Below are positions 25,062 to 36,200 of a stretch of 64,000 nucleotides of DNA, one piece after another. The translations under genes and the position numbers were made by a program. Numbering within the stretch: the first letter of the stretch is position 1; the number at the start of each line of letters is the position of its first letter. This DNA is from Antedon mediterranea. Lineage: Eukaryota > Echinodermata > Crinoidea > Comatulida > Antedonidae. The stretch covers positions 5,619,001 through 5,683,000 of the forward strand of contig NC_092680.1 in the NCBI RefSeq assembly GCF_964355755.1. Reading direction: 5' to 3'. The notes under the pieces were generated by a model. The model saw only the letters and a list, made by a program, of their open reading frames with translations, made no database searches and was not told the origin of the DNA.

Positions 25062-28000
25062 AATAATATTAATAATTCAATTCCAATGTGATGACACACA
25101 CAACATATTTAAAATAATACGGAATTATTACTTTGTTTTCAAAAGTCTTCATTGTTTATTTTCAAAACCCATCCAGTATTCCAATGTGTCAGCCGATTTT
25201 CGGATCTGTATCTACAATTTGTCGAGTATCAAATATATACAATGTATCTTGTCTTTTACATGTGACGTCTATATCATAGGCCATATAAGGCCATATAATA
25301 AGCCTCAACTATACATTTATCTAAACTTCCGTGATGCAGACGCCACATATGAAACTGTATTATGAAATTTGAATAGATGATACTCGACAAAATAATGTCA
25401 TTGGGCAAATACATTACAACATTAGGCATATTGGTCTACAACAAAATAAGTGAGTGCATTATTTACAATCTAATATTTATGCTATAGTCTTGTTCTTTTT
25501 TACAGACATTTGTGCCACATATTGATACCTTAATTGAAGATATCAATGAGTCGGATATTCGACACAAAGTTCTTATGGTGCTGTGTGAAATTGCGGCGAA
25601 ATACCCAGAAAAATTTGTTAATCATATTGAAAGTCTTACTGGGCTATTAGATTCCGATTCAAACACAGTGTACTTCGTAGATAAGATAGTTGCCAGTGTT
25701 GGAACCGTTAATAAGGTACGTGGTGGAAATTCAAATGTAAACGAAAAGTGCCTTTTGATATTGAATTTGCAATTTGTTAAGTTTATTTTACTTTCCTTTT
25801 CCTAATTTTATAGGAATGGGCAATCAAAATCCTAAAGATTTTAATTGATCAGCTTCAGACAGTACAAACGTGCTACCATGTCTACGTTTTAATGGAGTTG
25901 AAAAGAATAGGACATATATTTCCTGAATGTTTAACAGAATATAGAAAAGAAATAGAGGCCATGAAGGGAAGTTCACAGACGGGGATAAAAGACATAGTGA
26001 TTCAACTCATTGATGTTATGGAAGGAAGAACGTAAGTAACTTGAGAAATGGAAAATCAAGCGCATGGAAAAGGGACTTTGGGGTGTAGAGGTTGGAAAAA
26101 AGCTTTATTCTTGGGAAGATACCCACACCCCAATTCGGTCCCTTCCTAAAATCCTGTGTCCGCACCGTTAAATGATGTCCTGGTGTTTTTTTCTCTATAC
26201 GATAGTTTGGAAGGTTTACACGAGAACATTGTAGACCAGCGAGAGGACATCGAGGTATTGGATACACGGGTGACAAACACAGAAAATAACGTTGCAGAAG
26301 TTACAGAGAAAGTTGAGGAACAAGGAAGGGAAATAACGGCTGTTAAAACAGACGTTGCAGAACAAGGACAGAAATTGGAAGAGTTAGAAGAAGTTGTAGA
26401 TGAAACTGTTTTAAAAGTCGACGACATAGATCATAAAGTAAGATTTATTCTTCATATTTAACATTTTAGATGGGACCTACGTGTTATGTGATTATAAGAA
26501 ATTAATAAATAAAAAAATTTAAAAAATGGATGAAAGATTGCAATATTGAAGTAAAATCCTCAACATGAAAAAATCGTCTGACAAATCTGCATTTTCTAGA
26601 CGATTACTAATGCACCAAAATGGTCACGTGATGTTTCAAAACTACTAAATCCAGAAGCTGACTACGATTGGAGATTTTTGGCGATACGTCTCGGCTACTC
26701 GGGGGAGGACATTCGAAACTGGGCGTTGTCACCCGACCCGACTATGGCAATTCTTGCCGAATGGTACACGACCCATAAAAGTAGTGATGCAACATATGCA
26801 ATACTGACGGCGTTAGAAGATATGGGACAAGCAGAGGCTGTAAAGATAGTTGAAGAATCTTTAGAACAAGCAGGTAATCAAGCACACATAAATAAAAATA
26901 CAATTTATTTTTAGTTTTTTTCTCAAGAACGAATAATGTATAATCATTACTGTATAATGAAAAGCAATCGTGTTCCTAATTCAGATTTTTATTGAAATTA
27001 TAGATGCAATGGTTCCAAAATTAGAACCCGGAATATCAGAGAAACCGCCAAAAGTATTCATTAGTTACCAATGGGATCATCAATCTGAGGTGAAGGCTAT
27101 AAGAGATCATCTTGAGATGGCAGGATTTGCTTGCTGGATGGACATTGGTCAGATGGGAGGTGGAGATAATTTATATGCAAAAATCAACGAAGGAATGAGA
27201 GCTGCTAAAGTTGTTCTATGTATGACAACTGACAAGTATTCAAAATCTGAAAACTGTAACAAAGAGGTAAAAAGAAATTTACTGATTAACTAGGCTATAT
27301 CTCTACGACGCTTTCAACAAATTATAGCATTATTTAAATTACTTTAAATACTAAATACTTTATTTTGTTTATCCTCATTACAGGTGAACTTGGCGAATCT
27401 GCTCAACAAGCCAATCATACCGATCCTTATTGAGCGTACAGTCTGGCCTCCGGAAGGACCAATGAGCATGCTTTTTGCTCAGCTTCTTTACATCCAATTT
27501 TTCACGGATAAGCATAACGTCAGAGGAGATAAATTTTGGGTTGATACCAAATTTTGCGAGTTATTGGCGCAAGTTAGTTATTATGCTGCTCCCGATCTTG
27601 ACAAAATTACTGACGGTAAGTGAAGATTCTATTTAAATATTGAATGTCCTACTGTAGCCTTTTCTTCCTTTGTGTATTTTATGTTTCAGAAGTATTCGAA
27701 ACGTATTATAACCACCTAATATCATTGATTGATTTACGAATCACGTTTTTCTTTTTTCAGAATACAAAAGTTGGGTACCAACTGTTGAAGCACCTGAGCA
27801 AGAAATAAAACAAGCTAAGAAAGATGATAAAGGCGGTGAAACCAAAGTGGTAGAATCTGAGCAGGTAATTTTCACTAATTATACAGGAGTATACAAAAGG
27901 TATTTAACGTAAGCTCACAAACATACAAATAGTAATATTAGAAATAATACGCCCTTGTAATCTATATATAAGGGCAAAATTCGGTAAATCACGCGTTATT

Positions 28001-29684
28001 TCTAGAATGTTTACTCGGTAGTATATAAAGTTCGTTCGTACTTTCGGTCCTGATTTTAACCACCTGAAGTAACCCTGTTTACTAATTAAATTGAGTTCGA
28101 TAATTAGTTATTGACAATTAAAACGAATTTAGGTTCAACAATTTGCCCCTAATAGTGGTGTTTTCCGTGGTATAAACTGTCTAATGGATGTCCATCTTGA
28201 AAAATACCCGCACACAATAATACGAGGATGCTTCGCATTTTCTTATCTCCTCCTACGATAATTGGTTTAATGGCTGAAAACCATTTGTTTACAAAACAAA
28301 AGTTTGTTTAAAATGAGTCCTTTCGGAAGTAATTTTCAGGGTGCTAATTTTAGTTGACTACATAAATCATCGTGTCTATTTATTCGTTTCTGTAAACGAC
28401 AATGTATTATACTAGTCCTGCGGTACGTACATTTGAAATCGCCAGTTTTTTTACGCTGAAATTACTGTGTATTCGAGAACGTCCATCTGGGCACGACCTA
28501 GATGGTACCCGAGCGAAGCGATCTAGTTATATTAATTACCCTTTATTGAGATGCATTGATTAATGTATTGCTCTACAAATGGGTTCATTTACAAAACGCT
28601 ATCAAGTCACTAACTTAATAAACGAATAGCTTTTCCTAATTTATTACCAGTTCTGTTCTTTACTTAGCAAGCGGAAATCGAACCAGAAGTCTTCATATCA
28701 TACCAATGGGATCATCAACCACAGATAAAGGTCTTGTACCAACGACTGACCAGTCTTGGTTACTCGTGTTGGTTGGATATCAAACAAATGGGCGGAGGAG
28801 ATCCACTGTATAGTAAAATCGACAAAGGTCTTCGCAAAGCTAAGGTAAGTCAATTCAACTCTATTATTTACATACTACTAACTATTGTAAATAAACAATA
28901 ATATAATAATGTACCTAACCTACCTAAATATTCGAATACTAGCTAAAGGACACAATTAAGTGCCACCGTACTTTTTTTCAATGTATGTACAATGTTAATA
29001 CTATATAAAAACGCGAAGATCGTACTATCAAGGTTAATTATTAGGTTTAATATTTTGTCTATATGATTTTTATAATAGGTTGTAATTTCCTGCGTTACAC
29101 CGAAGTATTCATTGTCCGCCAACTGCCGTCGTGAAGTCAGTCTATCAGATGCTCTCCGTCGACCAATCATTCCAATCCTTCTCCAGCAGATGGCGTGGCC
29201 ACCAGAAGGTCCAATGAGCATGACATTTACGCAACTTCTCTACATTGACTTCACCAAGGAGTCAAGTCAGGAAAGTTTTATCGACGAACAATTTGACGAA
29301 CTTATTATAAAAATTAATGAACATGCGCAGGCTGTAGAAGGTAAAACGTCTGCGAAACTATCTACACCTGATCAGCCGAAACCAACATCGGAAGATTCGA
29401 CACCTGAAGAACCAAAGTTCGAAGATCCGAATCACGAAGAATCAAAATGTGAAGATCCAAAACCTGAAGAACCAAAGTTCGAAGATCCGACACCCCAAGA
29501 ACAACAGTTCGAAGATCCGACACCCCAAGATCCAAAACCCGAAGATCCAAAACCCGAAGAACCAAAACCCGAAGAACCGAAACCCAAGGTACATGCTCCT
29601 AAAGAAATACCGCGGCAAACAACCCCTAATCCACCTGAACCAAATAAACAACACAACAAATCTAAGGCATGTTGCGTTTTATGA
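18567..29684 (+). CDS. Copy C: helical-repeat / coiled-coil / death / TIR / TIR / CaaX protein, 1174 aa predicted
   Basis: Seventeen exons: 18567-18748, 20245-20365, 20791-20954, 21272-21401, 21916-22055, 23201-23333, 23769-23961, 24587-24732, 25506-25715, 25814-26031, 26206-26437, 26600-26873, 27004-27266, 27384-27615, 27761-27864, 28668-28844, 29079-29684. Exon lengths equal those of copy B except exon 1 (-3), 5 (-9), 7 (+3) and 17. The death domain, TIR-1 and TIR-2 exons are nearly identical to B and D, while exons 1-8 differ much more. Glu802 (TIR-1) and Glu992 (TIR-2) are the putative NADase residues. The tail carries about 15 acidic pentapeptides and ends in CCVL. Introns 1 and 5 are long (1.5 and 1.1 kb); intron 1 holds nothing recognised, and intron 15 holds a Helitron. 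No stop or frameshift seen, so the gene looks intact. Confidence 0.85.
21481..21595. repeat. Minisatellite in intron 4 of copy C
   Basis: About six imperfect 17-19 base units of the type GAGTTGACTTGAGGCC. Confidence 0.7.
22215..22380 (+). mobile_element. LINE 3'-UTR fragment (CR1-like)
   Basis: Contains GGGTCCCTGCGAGACAAG and ends GAATAAATGTTATCTGAAC followed by TTGAA, a layout common to CR1-group LINE tails. No coding part remains. It lies in intron 5 of copy C. Confidence 0.55.
22400..22955 (+). mobile_element. Degenerate LINE C-terminal fragment with zinc knuckle
   Basis: Translating around 22480-22660 gives [19 protein letters not shown] and then [15 protein letters not shown], a decayed form of the CCHC zinc motif seen in the LINE at 14072. 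A (AAT)n tail ends it near 22955. Intron 5 of copy C. Confidence 0.65.
23974..24107. mobile_element. Small inverted-repeat element (MITE) in intron 7 of copy C
   Basis: The ends are ATTAACGCTGCATTCACAC and, inverted, TTTGAATATAGCGTTAAT, with the GGAAG.CGGC.CC motif repeated inside. A truncated version lies at the same intron position in copy D (39304-39355). It is absent from B. Confidence 0.7.
24502..24570 (-). repeat. Fragment of the tRNA-like repeat family
   Basis: The words TATATCACCAGGCGGTTTAG and TTCTTTGCCTAATTTG are the inverse of the start of the repeat unit at 31532. The fragment lacks the tRNA-like part. Confidence 0.5.
25028..25058. repeat. (ATA)n microsatellite
   Basis: Ten or so ATA triplets in intron 8 of copy C. 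Confidence 0.9.
27961..28526 (+). mobile_element. Non-autonomous Helitron 2, in intron 15 of copy C
   Basis: Starts TCTATATATAAGGGC and ends GAGCGAAGCGATCTAG, placed between A and T without target duplication. It is an internally deleted relative of 12179-13476. The matching introns of copies B and D run straight through the site (GTAATCATATTAATT in D), giving an empty-site control. It inserted after C and D separated. Confidence 0.87.
29388..29590 (+). repeat. Coding minisatellite in the tail of copy C
   Basis: About thirteen to fifteen 15-base units, many paired into 30-base units, encode [10 protein letters not shown]-like repeats. All units stay in frame. Confidence 0.85.
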
Positions 29685-29884
29685 CTTTTCATCAAAACGT
29701 TCCGTGTTTTTGTATTATCATTTAATATTTCCTAGCTTTTAAAGCATCCCCTAAGTTCAATGCATTTTGTCCACGTTGTGTATAACACCAATTGGTGCAA
29801 CTCTAAGCTAAAAGTTTAGATTTCATTTGACTAAAGTATCTTAAACATTTGTTTAGGCATGGAGAAACTAATGGTGTATTCATG

Positions 29885-29890
29885 AATAAA
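29885..29890 (+). promoter_or_regulatory. Candidate poly(A) signal of copy C
   Basis: AATAAA about 200 bases after the stop. An AATAAA at 46086 sits at the equivalent position after copy D, followed in both by AACAATGTAGGCCTACC. Confidence 0.55.
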
Positions 29891-30496
29891 AAAGAAACAA
29901 TGTAGGCCTACCTTCCTCTTCCATGTCTGGTGTACTAACATCGTCTTGCAGTAGGCATATATTTCCAATTGTCTATAGCATTAGGTGAAGGCCACGAACG
30001 ACACACACACGTAATAATGACTTAAAATTCCTCAACAAATTCTCTAGCTTGTAACTCAAAACGGATCTAGCAAAAATAAGCAATTACATTAATTAAAGAT
30101 GAAATGAATGAAGAGATATCTTGTAAGGTCTATTTCCAGGCCAGGCCAGGCCAGCCCAGCCGGAGTAGTAAATGGACCTCTCGACCGGCGACGAGGTTGT
30201 AACGTAACGTGACGTATTATGACGATAAGCCCACTGAATAGCACTTTCAATTTTCCGCATTTCTTTGTTACGTAATTTTTAAAGTAGAATCTCGGTGTGA
30301 CGTAATCAGTTAATTTGCCAGTTCACAGTTTCCAAAGCTATTATGTGCGTATCTTACACGTTAAATAAATAAATTGGCGTTTTCATGTTTGATATTTCAT
30401 AAAATGAAATCAAATCAAATCTATTTTAAAGCTAATTCTACATTATTAATGAAGTTTTTTTCTTCAGATTATACAAAAAATGTACAATATTTTAAC
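29891..30496. other. Spacer downstream of copy C, part 1
   Basis: Homologous to the spacer downstream of copy D (about 46092-46600), so it was duplicated with the gene. It includes a CCAGG/CCAGC run near 30140. No gene seen. Confidence 0.55.
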
Positions 30497-30500
30497 TTAC

Positions 30501-30551
30501 CGGAAGAGGTCCAAGTTCAACGACCTGAGTATTATGTTTCCTTGGGTCATC
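30501..30551 (-). pseudogene. Displaced copy of a NEDD4 exon
   Basis: This 51-base stretch matches exon 58570-58620 of the NEDD4 gene, on the same strand, with three substitutions. Both splice signals are kept (donor GTAAGT, acceptor AG after a T-rich run). About 35 bases of flanking intron on the acceptor side also match, with small indels. The encoded segment is the short linker before the last WW domain. The spacer after copy D lacks it. As a lone internal exon it cannot encode a protein by itself. Confidence 0.85.
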
Positions 30552-30604
30552 CTTTAAAAAACAACAAAGAGCGCAAGTGATAGATGTGCTTTTAGCTTAA
30601 TATC

Positions 30605-30628
30605 TGAAGATCCGAAATCCAAAGATAA
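30605..30628. repeat. Stray fragment of the tail minisatellite
   Basis: GAAGATCCGAAATCC and neighbouring bases match the repeat units coding the acidic tail of copy D. It lies about 50 bases from the displaced NEDD4 exon. Confidence 0.5.
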
Positions 30629-30639
30629 TAATCAGTGCA

Positions 30640-31400
30640 ATACTAATTTTTATTTTATTTAATTTTTAGTCTATAGCTCTATGTCGGTTGGTCGGTCGGT
30701 CGGTAAATCCTCAAATTTGCGCACGCCATGTATATGGCCGTGTTGTGATTGAAATCAGTGTGTATTGTATTTTAGGTCTTAGAAGACTCCCTTGAAAATA
30801 TTACATGTTATTCTTTTATTATAAAGTTTGATTTTTCCCATCTGTTCTTCTACAGTATCTTGATTAAATTAAAGCTATGCTTACCTTACCTTTATCTCAA
30901 GATTTATTAGTCGATTTTTATAGAAGCTGTTTCATTATATTTTCTTTAATTAGAAGTAAAATAATTAATTACCGTTTCAAACTGAATCTAATTTAATGCA
31001 AATGTACAATAAAATAGTGTTTTTTAAAATTATAATTTACAAAAAGGTATTGAAAAATAATTATATATTATATATTATATAGTAGTTTAATTTATGTGAA
31101 GTAGTTGACTATACATGCTGCATGTTGTATTTTCTCTAATTATTTAGTTTATAACTATGGATTATGGTTATTATGAATTCATGAAATAAAAAATAAAATA
31201 AATTTTAAGTGTGTGAAATATAGTGTTTGTAATTTGATTCTTCAAATAATAATAATTATTATATTCAAATACACTTATTCTGCACGAGTGTGTTATAGCA
31301 ATTATATGGGCTTTATGGTTGAACTTGAAGGACGTACTGAGGTAAGGAAAAATAATTTTAAAAAAATTAATTATATATAATATATATATATATATATATA
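30640..31400. other. Spacer downstream of copy C, part 2
   Basis: Contains GGTCGGTC repeats near 30685 and the empty Helitron site at 31246/31247. The stretch 30940-31330 is homologous to 11870-12178 plus 13477-13560. No gene seen. Confidence 0.5.
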
Positions 31401-31636
31401 GAATTAATGTTCTTTGCCTGATTTGTTTATATATATTTGTATCTCCATTGAGCCAGCCACTGATACCCACAGCATTGTCATTTTTTCAGTTATTTGCCTT
31501 TGGAATTATATATATATATATATATTTATACAGTAGGCAAAGAACATTAATTCTAAACCGCCCGGTGATATACTGAAATTTAATTAATTAATTTGAAACG
31601 ATAAAGATGAGGAAATCTGTGAGAATGAGAAAAAGT

Positions 31637-31708
31637 CGCCCCAACCGAGACTCGAACTCGGACCGTCTGCTTGATATGCAGTTGCCCTAACCATTAGACC
31701 ACTGGGGC
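31637..31708 (-). tRNA. tRNA-like sequence, complete cloverleaf, predicted anticodon AUC
   Basis: Read on the minus strand, the acceptor stem GCCCCAG pairs with UUGGGGC. The D arm is GUCU/GGGC, the T arm CCGAG-UUCGAGU-CUCGG is perfect, and the anticodon loop is AUAUCAA. A T-run (TTTTT) follows the 3' end, as for a Pol III terminator. The AUC anticodon would read GAU (Asp), but animal tRNA-Asp uses GUC, and this body does not look like tRNA-Asp. It lies in a tandem repeat, so it may be a tRNA-derived repeat rather than a working tRNA. Stem pair 27-43 is mismatched. Confidence 0.5.
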
Positions 31709-31998
31709 TTTCATGGTATTGTTCAAACTCGATTGGATAGCGACTCTTTAACATTCTCGGCGTGGTACGGCGGAACAGCACTAGTCCTCAGTTGTACACA
31801 CGCGCACCAGAGATCAAATTGATACGCCCTCATCTTACAGTATTTTTATTCACGAGGCGGGATCTCCGAAGAGATACTTTTATATATAAACACAGTAGGC
31901 AAAGAACATTAATTCTAAACCGCCCGGTGATATACTGAAATTTAATTAATTAATTTGAAACGATAAAGATGAGGAAATCTGTGAGAATGAAAAAAAGT

Positions 31999-32070
31999 CG
32001 TCCCAACCGAGACTCGAACTCGGACCGTCTGCTTGATATGCAGTTGCCCTAACCATTAGACCACTGGGGC
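31999..32070 (-). tRNA. Second tRNA-like sequence, one acceptor-stem mismatch
   Basis: Identical to the copy at 31637-31708 except for a base that breaks acceptor pair 2-71. Same AUC loop and T-run terminator. Probably non-functional if the first is functional. Confidence 0.4.
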
Positions 32071-32367
32071 TTTCATGGTATTGTTCAAACTCGATTGGAT
32101 AGCGACTCCTTAACATTCTCGGCGTGGTACGGCGGAACAGCACTAGTCCTCAGTTGTACACACGCGCACCAGAGATCAAATTGATACGCCCTCATCTTTC
32201 AGTATTTTTATTCACGAGGCGGGATCTCCGAAGAGATACTTTTATATATAAACACAGTAGGCAAAGAACATTAATTCTTATTAATTTAAGTATTTATATA
32301 AACACATCGGGCAAAGAACATTAATTCTAAACCGCCCGGTGATATACTGAAATTTAATTAATTAATT

Positions 32368-32369
<2 letters not shown>

Positions 32370-32418
<49 letters not shown>
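32370..32418. repeat. (TA)n microsatellite
   Basis: About 24 TA units following a partial repeat unit. Confidence 0.93.
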
Positions 32419-32420
<2 letters not shown>

Positions 32421-32439
32421 CCAGTAAATAAAATAATAA

Positions 32440-32710
32440 GATGACACTGAGAGCGATTTCTATCTATTATAATAATCTACCTTACATCCTCACCATGGCA
32501 ATATTATTATTTGTAGCGTAATCAATAGGTGTATTTTAGGCCTATTGTTGATGATGCGGGTCAGTGATTCATAGCTAGCAGGATGTGCGCATTGAGTCTT
32601 TCAGTAAGGTGGTATAACCATGGACAATATTTAGCAGAAACAAGCAGTATGTGTAAGGTTGATACTGTGCTATAGCTAAGGTAAATATGATAATTAGCGC
32701 TTTTAAGAAC
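32440..32710 (+). promoter_or_regulatory. Conserved upstream block of copy D (probable promoter / 5' leader exon)
   Basis: Homologous to 13768-14030 and 1984-2270. Ends AGCTAAG|GTAAATATGATAATTA, a candidate leader-exon donor at 32680/32681. Confidence 0.45.
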
Positions 32711-33229
32711 GTGAGATAGGCTATTCTAGTAATACTGAACAAGCAATTAATTATCTGGGTACCAGTTCTGATTTCATGTCATACAATATGCATATCAGGC
32801 ATGCCTGTGGATGTTGTCGGAAAAAGACTAAGTTTTTTTTTACAGATTATTACTATAGAGTATGAATACTGTAATTGAAGGATTTTTTTAACACATTGAA
32901 GCCTAAAACTCAAGTGATAATAATCCATGCTTTTTTTTAATATAACTAATATTGAAGTAACTAAAGATACGAAATACTGTATTAGTAATACTTTCATACA
33001 ATAGGACTACAAAGCATAATAAGGGAAGCACCTCTTTACCGACCGACAACTAAGCCCTTGCGTAGATTATAACTCGAGTGTGCCTTATGCATTGTTTCCG
33101 ATACGATGGGATATTATTATGTGTTTAGGAATGTTGAAATGTTGGGTTACTTATGACAAAAATAAAGTCATTGCAGTTACTATAAAAGAAGTGAACCGCG
33201 TTATTTTAAAATTTTTAGCGAAAATAACC

Positions 33230-36200
33230 ATGAAACGGGCAGAGGTCGAAGCGGTTGTAGTTGAAATCTCAGAATCAATTGAGGATTTTAAGTACATGCC
33301 AAAACTGATTAAAGCAGTGACTGAATTTGAAGAAGAGGAGGATGTCAGAAGGCGGAACATGCGAGTATTAACAAATGTCATTGACAAAGTACTTTCTGCC
33401 GCTAAAAAAAGGTTTGTCATACGACATTTTATTTAAACTGTTTTAGTTATTTGAATAACTAAACAGGCCTAGTAGCATGTAGGCCTAGTTACTAAGTTAA
33501 GCTAAGTAACTGACTTCAAGGAATGGTATATATAAGAATATTTAAGAGCGTATTTATTTACTCACACAGAATCCTCCTAATTTGTTATAAGTTATTGGTG
33601 GACAAAACTTAAAACATTATAATTTACTTCATTACTTTACTAAAGCGTGTGGTTCCCACTACTAGCGACGCAACGCAAGGACGTAACGCAACGCAAGTGA
33701 ATTGACCAATCACAAGCGATGGCTTATTCGCTTGTGACTGCTAACTGTCTATAACTTCGCTTGTCATTGGTTAAAACGCTTGCGTTGCGTTTACGTCCTT
33801 GCGTTACGTTCTAGTGGGAACCAAGCTTTAAGGGCTTAACAGCAAATAGTTCAGTACGGTACATAAGAATAGACGGATACATTATTTATAGACTTACTAC
33901 CATATTTAAATGAAATAATGACTAATTTAACATATTTTTCTTTTAAATTGTTGAAATATGTATTTAAATTTGTTTGGATACAGCAAGGGTAAAGAGTCTA
34001 AAGCATTCGCCGGACTTGCAGTTGCCATGGCAGAGACGAAGATGTATACGTACTGTAGCAGACTGGAAACTATATTTAAAGACCGGAACATCGTCAATTG
34101 GAAAGTAAAGCTATTTCTTTATTTTAAAGGTTCTCCCCCAAAGTCTAGATTAAATTAGGATAAATTACTTATCTTAGAAATTCATGTTTTAATTTGTTGG
34201 CAATGGAGAGAGACAGAGTAAGGAATGGTTGCCGCATTCTCACTCTTTCTCCTATTGGTCGTTATGTGGACGCGCTGCCCGGGCTTCATCCAGTAAAAAT
34301 CGGAATTCCCCGCGCTATGTGCAGCCATTGATAGGGCACTTTATATCATGTGATATACACAGTCGTTCAATCGATGACCGGAATCTCTTTATGTGTTTTA
34401 TTTTGTTTACCAATTTTAATTGGTCAAAAACTTAAGACCACTTAAAAGTAGTCGTAAGGTTTTTTTTATGAACGAATACTCTCAATAAAATTCCTAATTA
34501 GTATTATTATATTATCTATTATTCTTCAGTTTTTCTTCAGTTCTCAGGCCAATATATTTTTAATTTTTTATCTTGTTTATTAAGGACCACTCAACAGAAG
34601 CTATACAAATAATAGAGTCATTCATGGAACCAACAATGACTGACCATGAACATGCTAAAGAAAAAAGATATTTTAACATAGAAATGGTCGCAGCATTTGT
34701 GTAAGTAGGCCCTACAGTACGCTTAAAGATCTATTTTCCCCCTGAACATTTTTTTTAATATGCCATTTTAATATCACATAATAGTTATTTACATTGAACA
34801 AAAATTGAACTGAAAATAAATTATTTATCTTTATTTTTAAAAAAAATAGTCAAATTTACAAAAGCCCGTTCGGGCCACTAGTTAATTATATTTTAAGAGC
34901 TGTTACCAGGTGGCCGCCAGATAACTATCTAGCGGACGCCACTTAATTATCTGGCGGAAGCCACTTAATTATCTGTCTGTATTGCATCAACAAGTATGTT
35001 TGCTTTGACATACACTATGACGGCAAATACAATGTTGACGCAAATATTGGAACTTAGATTTAACGAAAAAAATATTGGCATGGTAAAAATGCAATTATTC
35101 GAGATATATCCTATTTTTTATAATTTACACTTTATATTAGGGCTCGGAAATATTTGGGTAATTTATCCTATTTTATTTATAATTTGGGCTTGGTTATGCT
35201 TAGGTAGGACTTGACCTGGGCTATGGGCTTTTGTCACAAGAGAATGTACAGTGTCTGGCGGTCAGATGACGCAATACAGACAGATAATTAATGGCGTCCA
35301 GAAGATAATTAAGTGGCGGCCGCACGATAATTAACTGGCGGCCGCCAGGTAACAGCTCTTAAAATACAATCAACTAGTGGCATGAACGGGCTTCCGTACA
35401 AATTGGCAGCCGGTTGAATTTAACCGTTTGTCAATTTTGAAAACAATTTTTTCGGGGTTTTTTTCTATGGAAGGGATTAACATTGGTAAAACTATAAAAT
35501 ACCTTATTCAAAGTCTAATATTAATTTTTTTTTTCCTAATTTTTTTTAGACAACAATACATCTTTAATAATAAATAACATTATACAAATAAATGGTGTTT
35601 TTCTGTGTATCCCTCTATTGACAGTATTAACACCTTTCTACCTAATTAAAAATAATTATACAGTATTTACTGTCTTTTATTCATTTATTTGTACATTTTA
35701 TTTTTCTAATATTTGACAGCACCGAACATTGGTACATTCTTAAAAAATATGTTTTAAAGTGGATGCAATAACATTACAGAATCCTTCCATCATTTTTAAC
35801 ATAGTATAGGCATATTAGGCCTAACTTAATTCATAATTAAAATCGAATAAACATAAGAGAGGTTTCGCAATCTTACGAATACGATAACGAAAACGGATAC
35901 GTCACACATTTTGTGAAACTTTTGAGCTGATCCCCATTTCATATTCGTAAAGCGTATTTGTGTTGACGAATATCACCAGTCATATTCGTAACTACAAAAC
36001 GAGTAGGCCTATAGTTTTTGATCTATTTTGCACATTTTGCATTTGAATCAGGAATGATTCATGATTATAATATAATTATACTTTTATTGAAAGTAATTTA
36101 CTAAAGTAATTTACTAAAATGCCAGGTAAATTTTGATAAATAGCAATTTTTAAAGTCTTCACTCGCTTTGATGTTACGCTCGGCCTAGGCAGCCAAGCAC

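Larger units (their letters stand above)
31532..32270. repeat. Tandem pair of about 362-bp units, each with a tRNA-like sequence
   Basis: Units begin CAGTAGGCAAAGAACATTAA at about 31532 and 31893, and a third, short restart is at 32254. The units differ by only a few substitutions. Inverted partial ends lie at 31400-31445, and TATATA runs surround the block. Confidence 0.85.

Noticed and set aside
32370-32418. Possible promoter or origin signal in the TA run
   Set aside because: A simple (TA)n microsatellite after a repeat unit; no supporting context.
33080-33229. Earlier in-frame ATG extending copy D upstream
   Set aside because: Copies B and C have no matching extension, the extra residues are unrelated to them, and a 3' splice site lies just before the conserved ATG.
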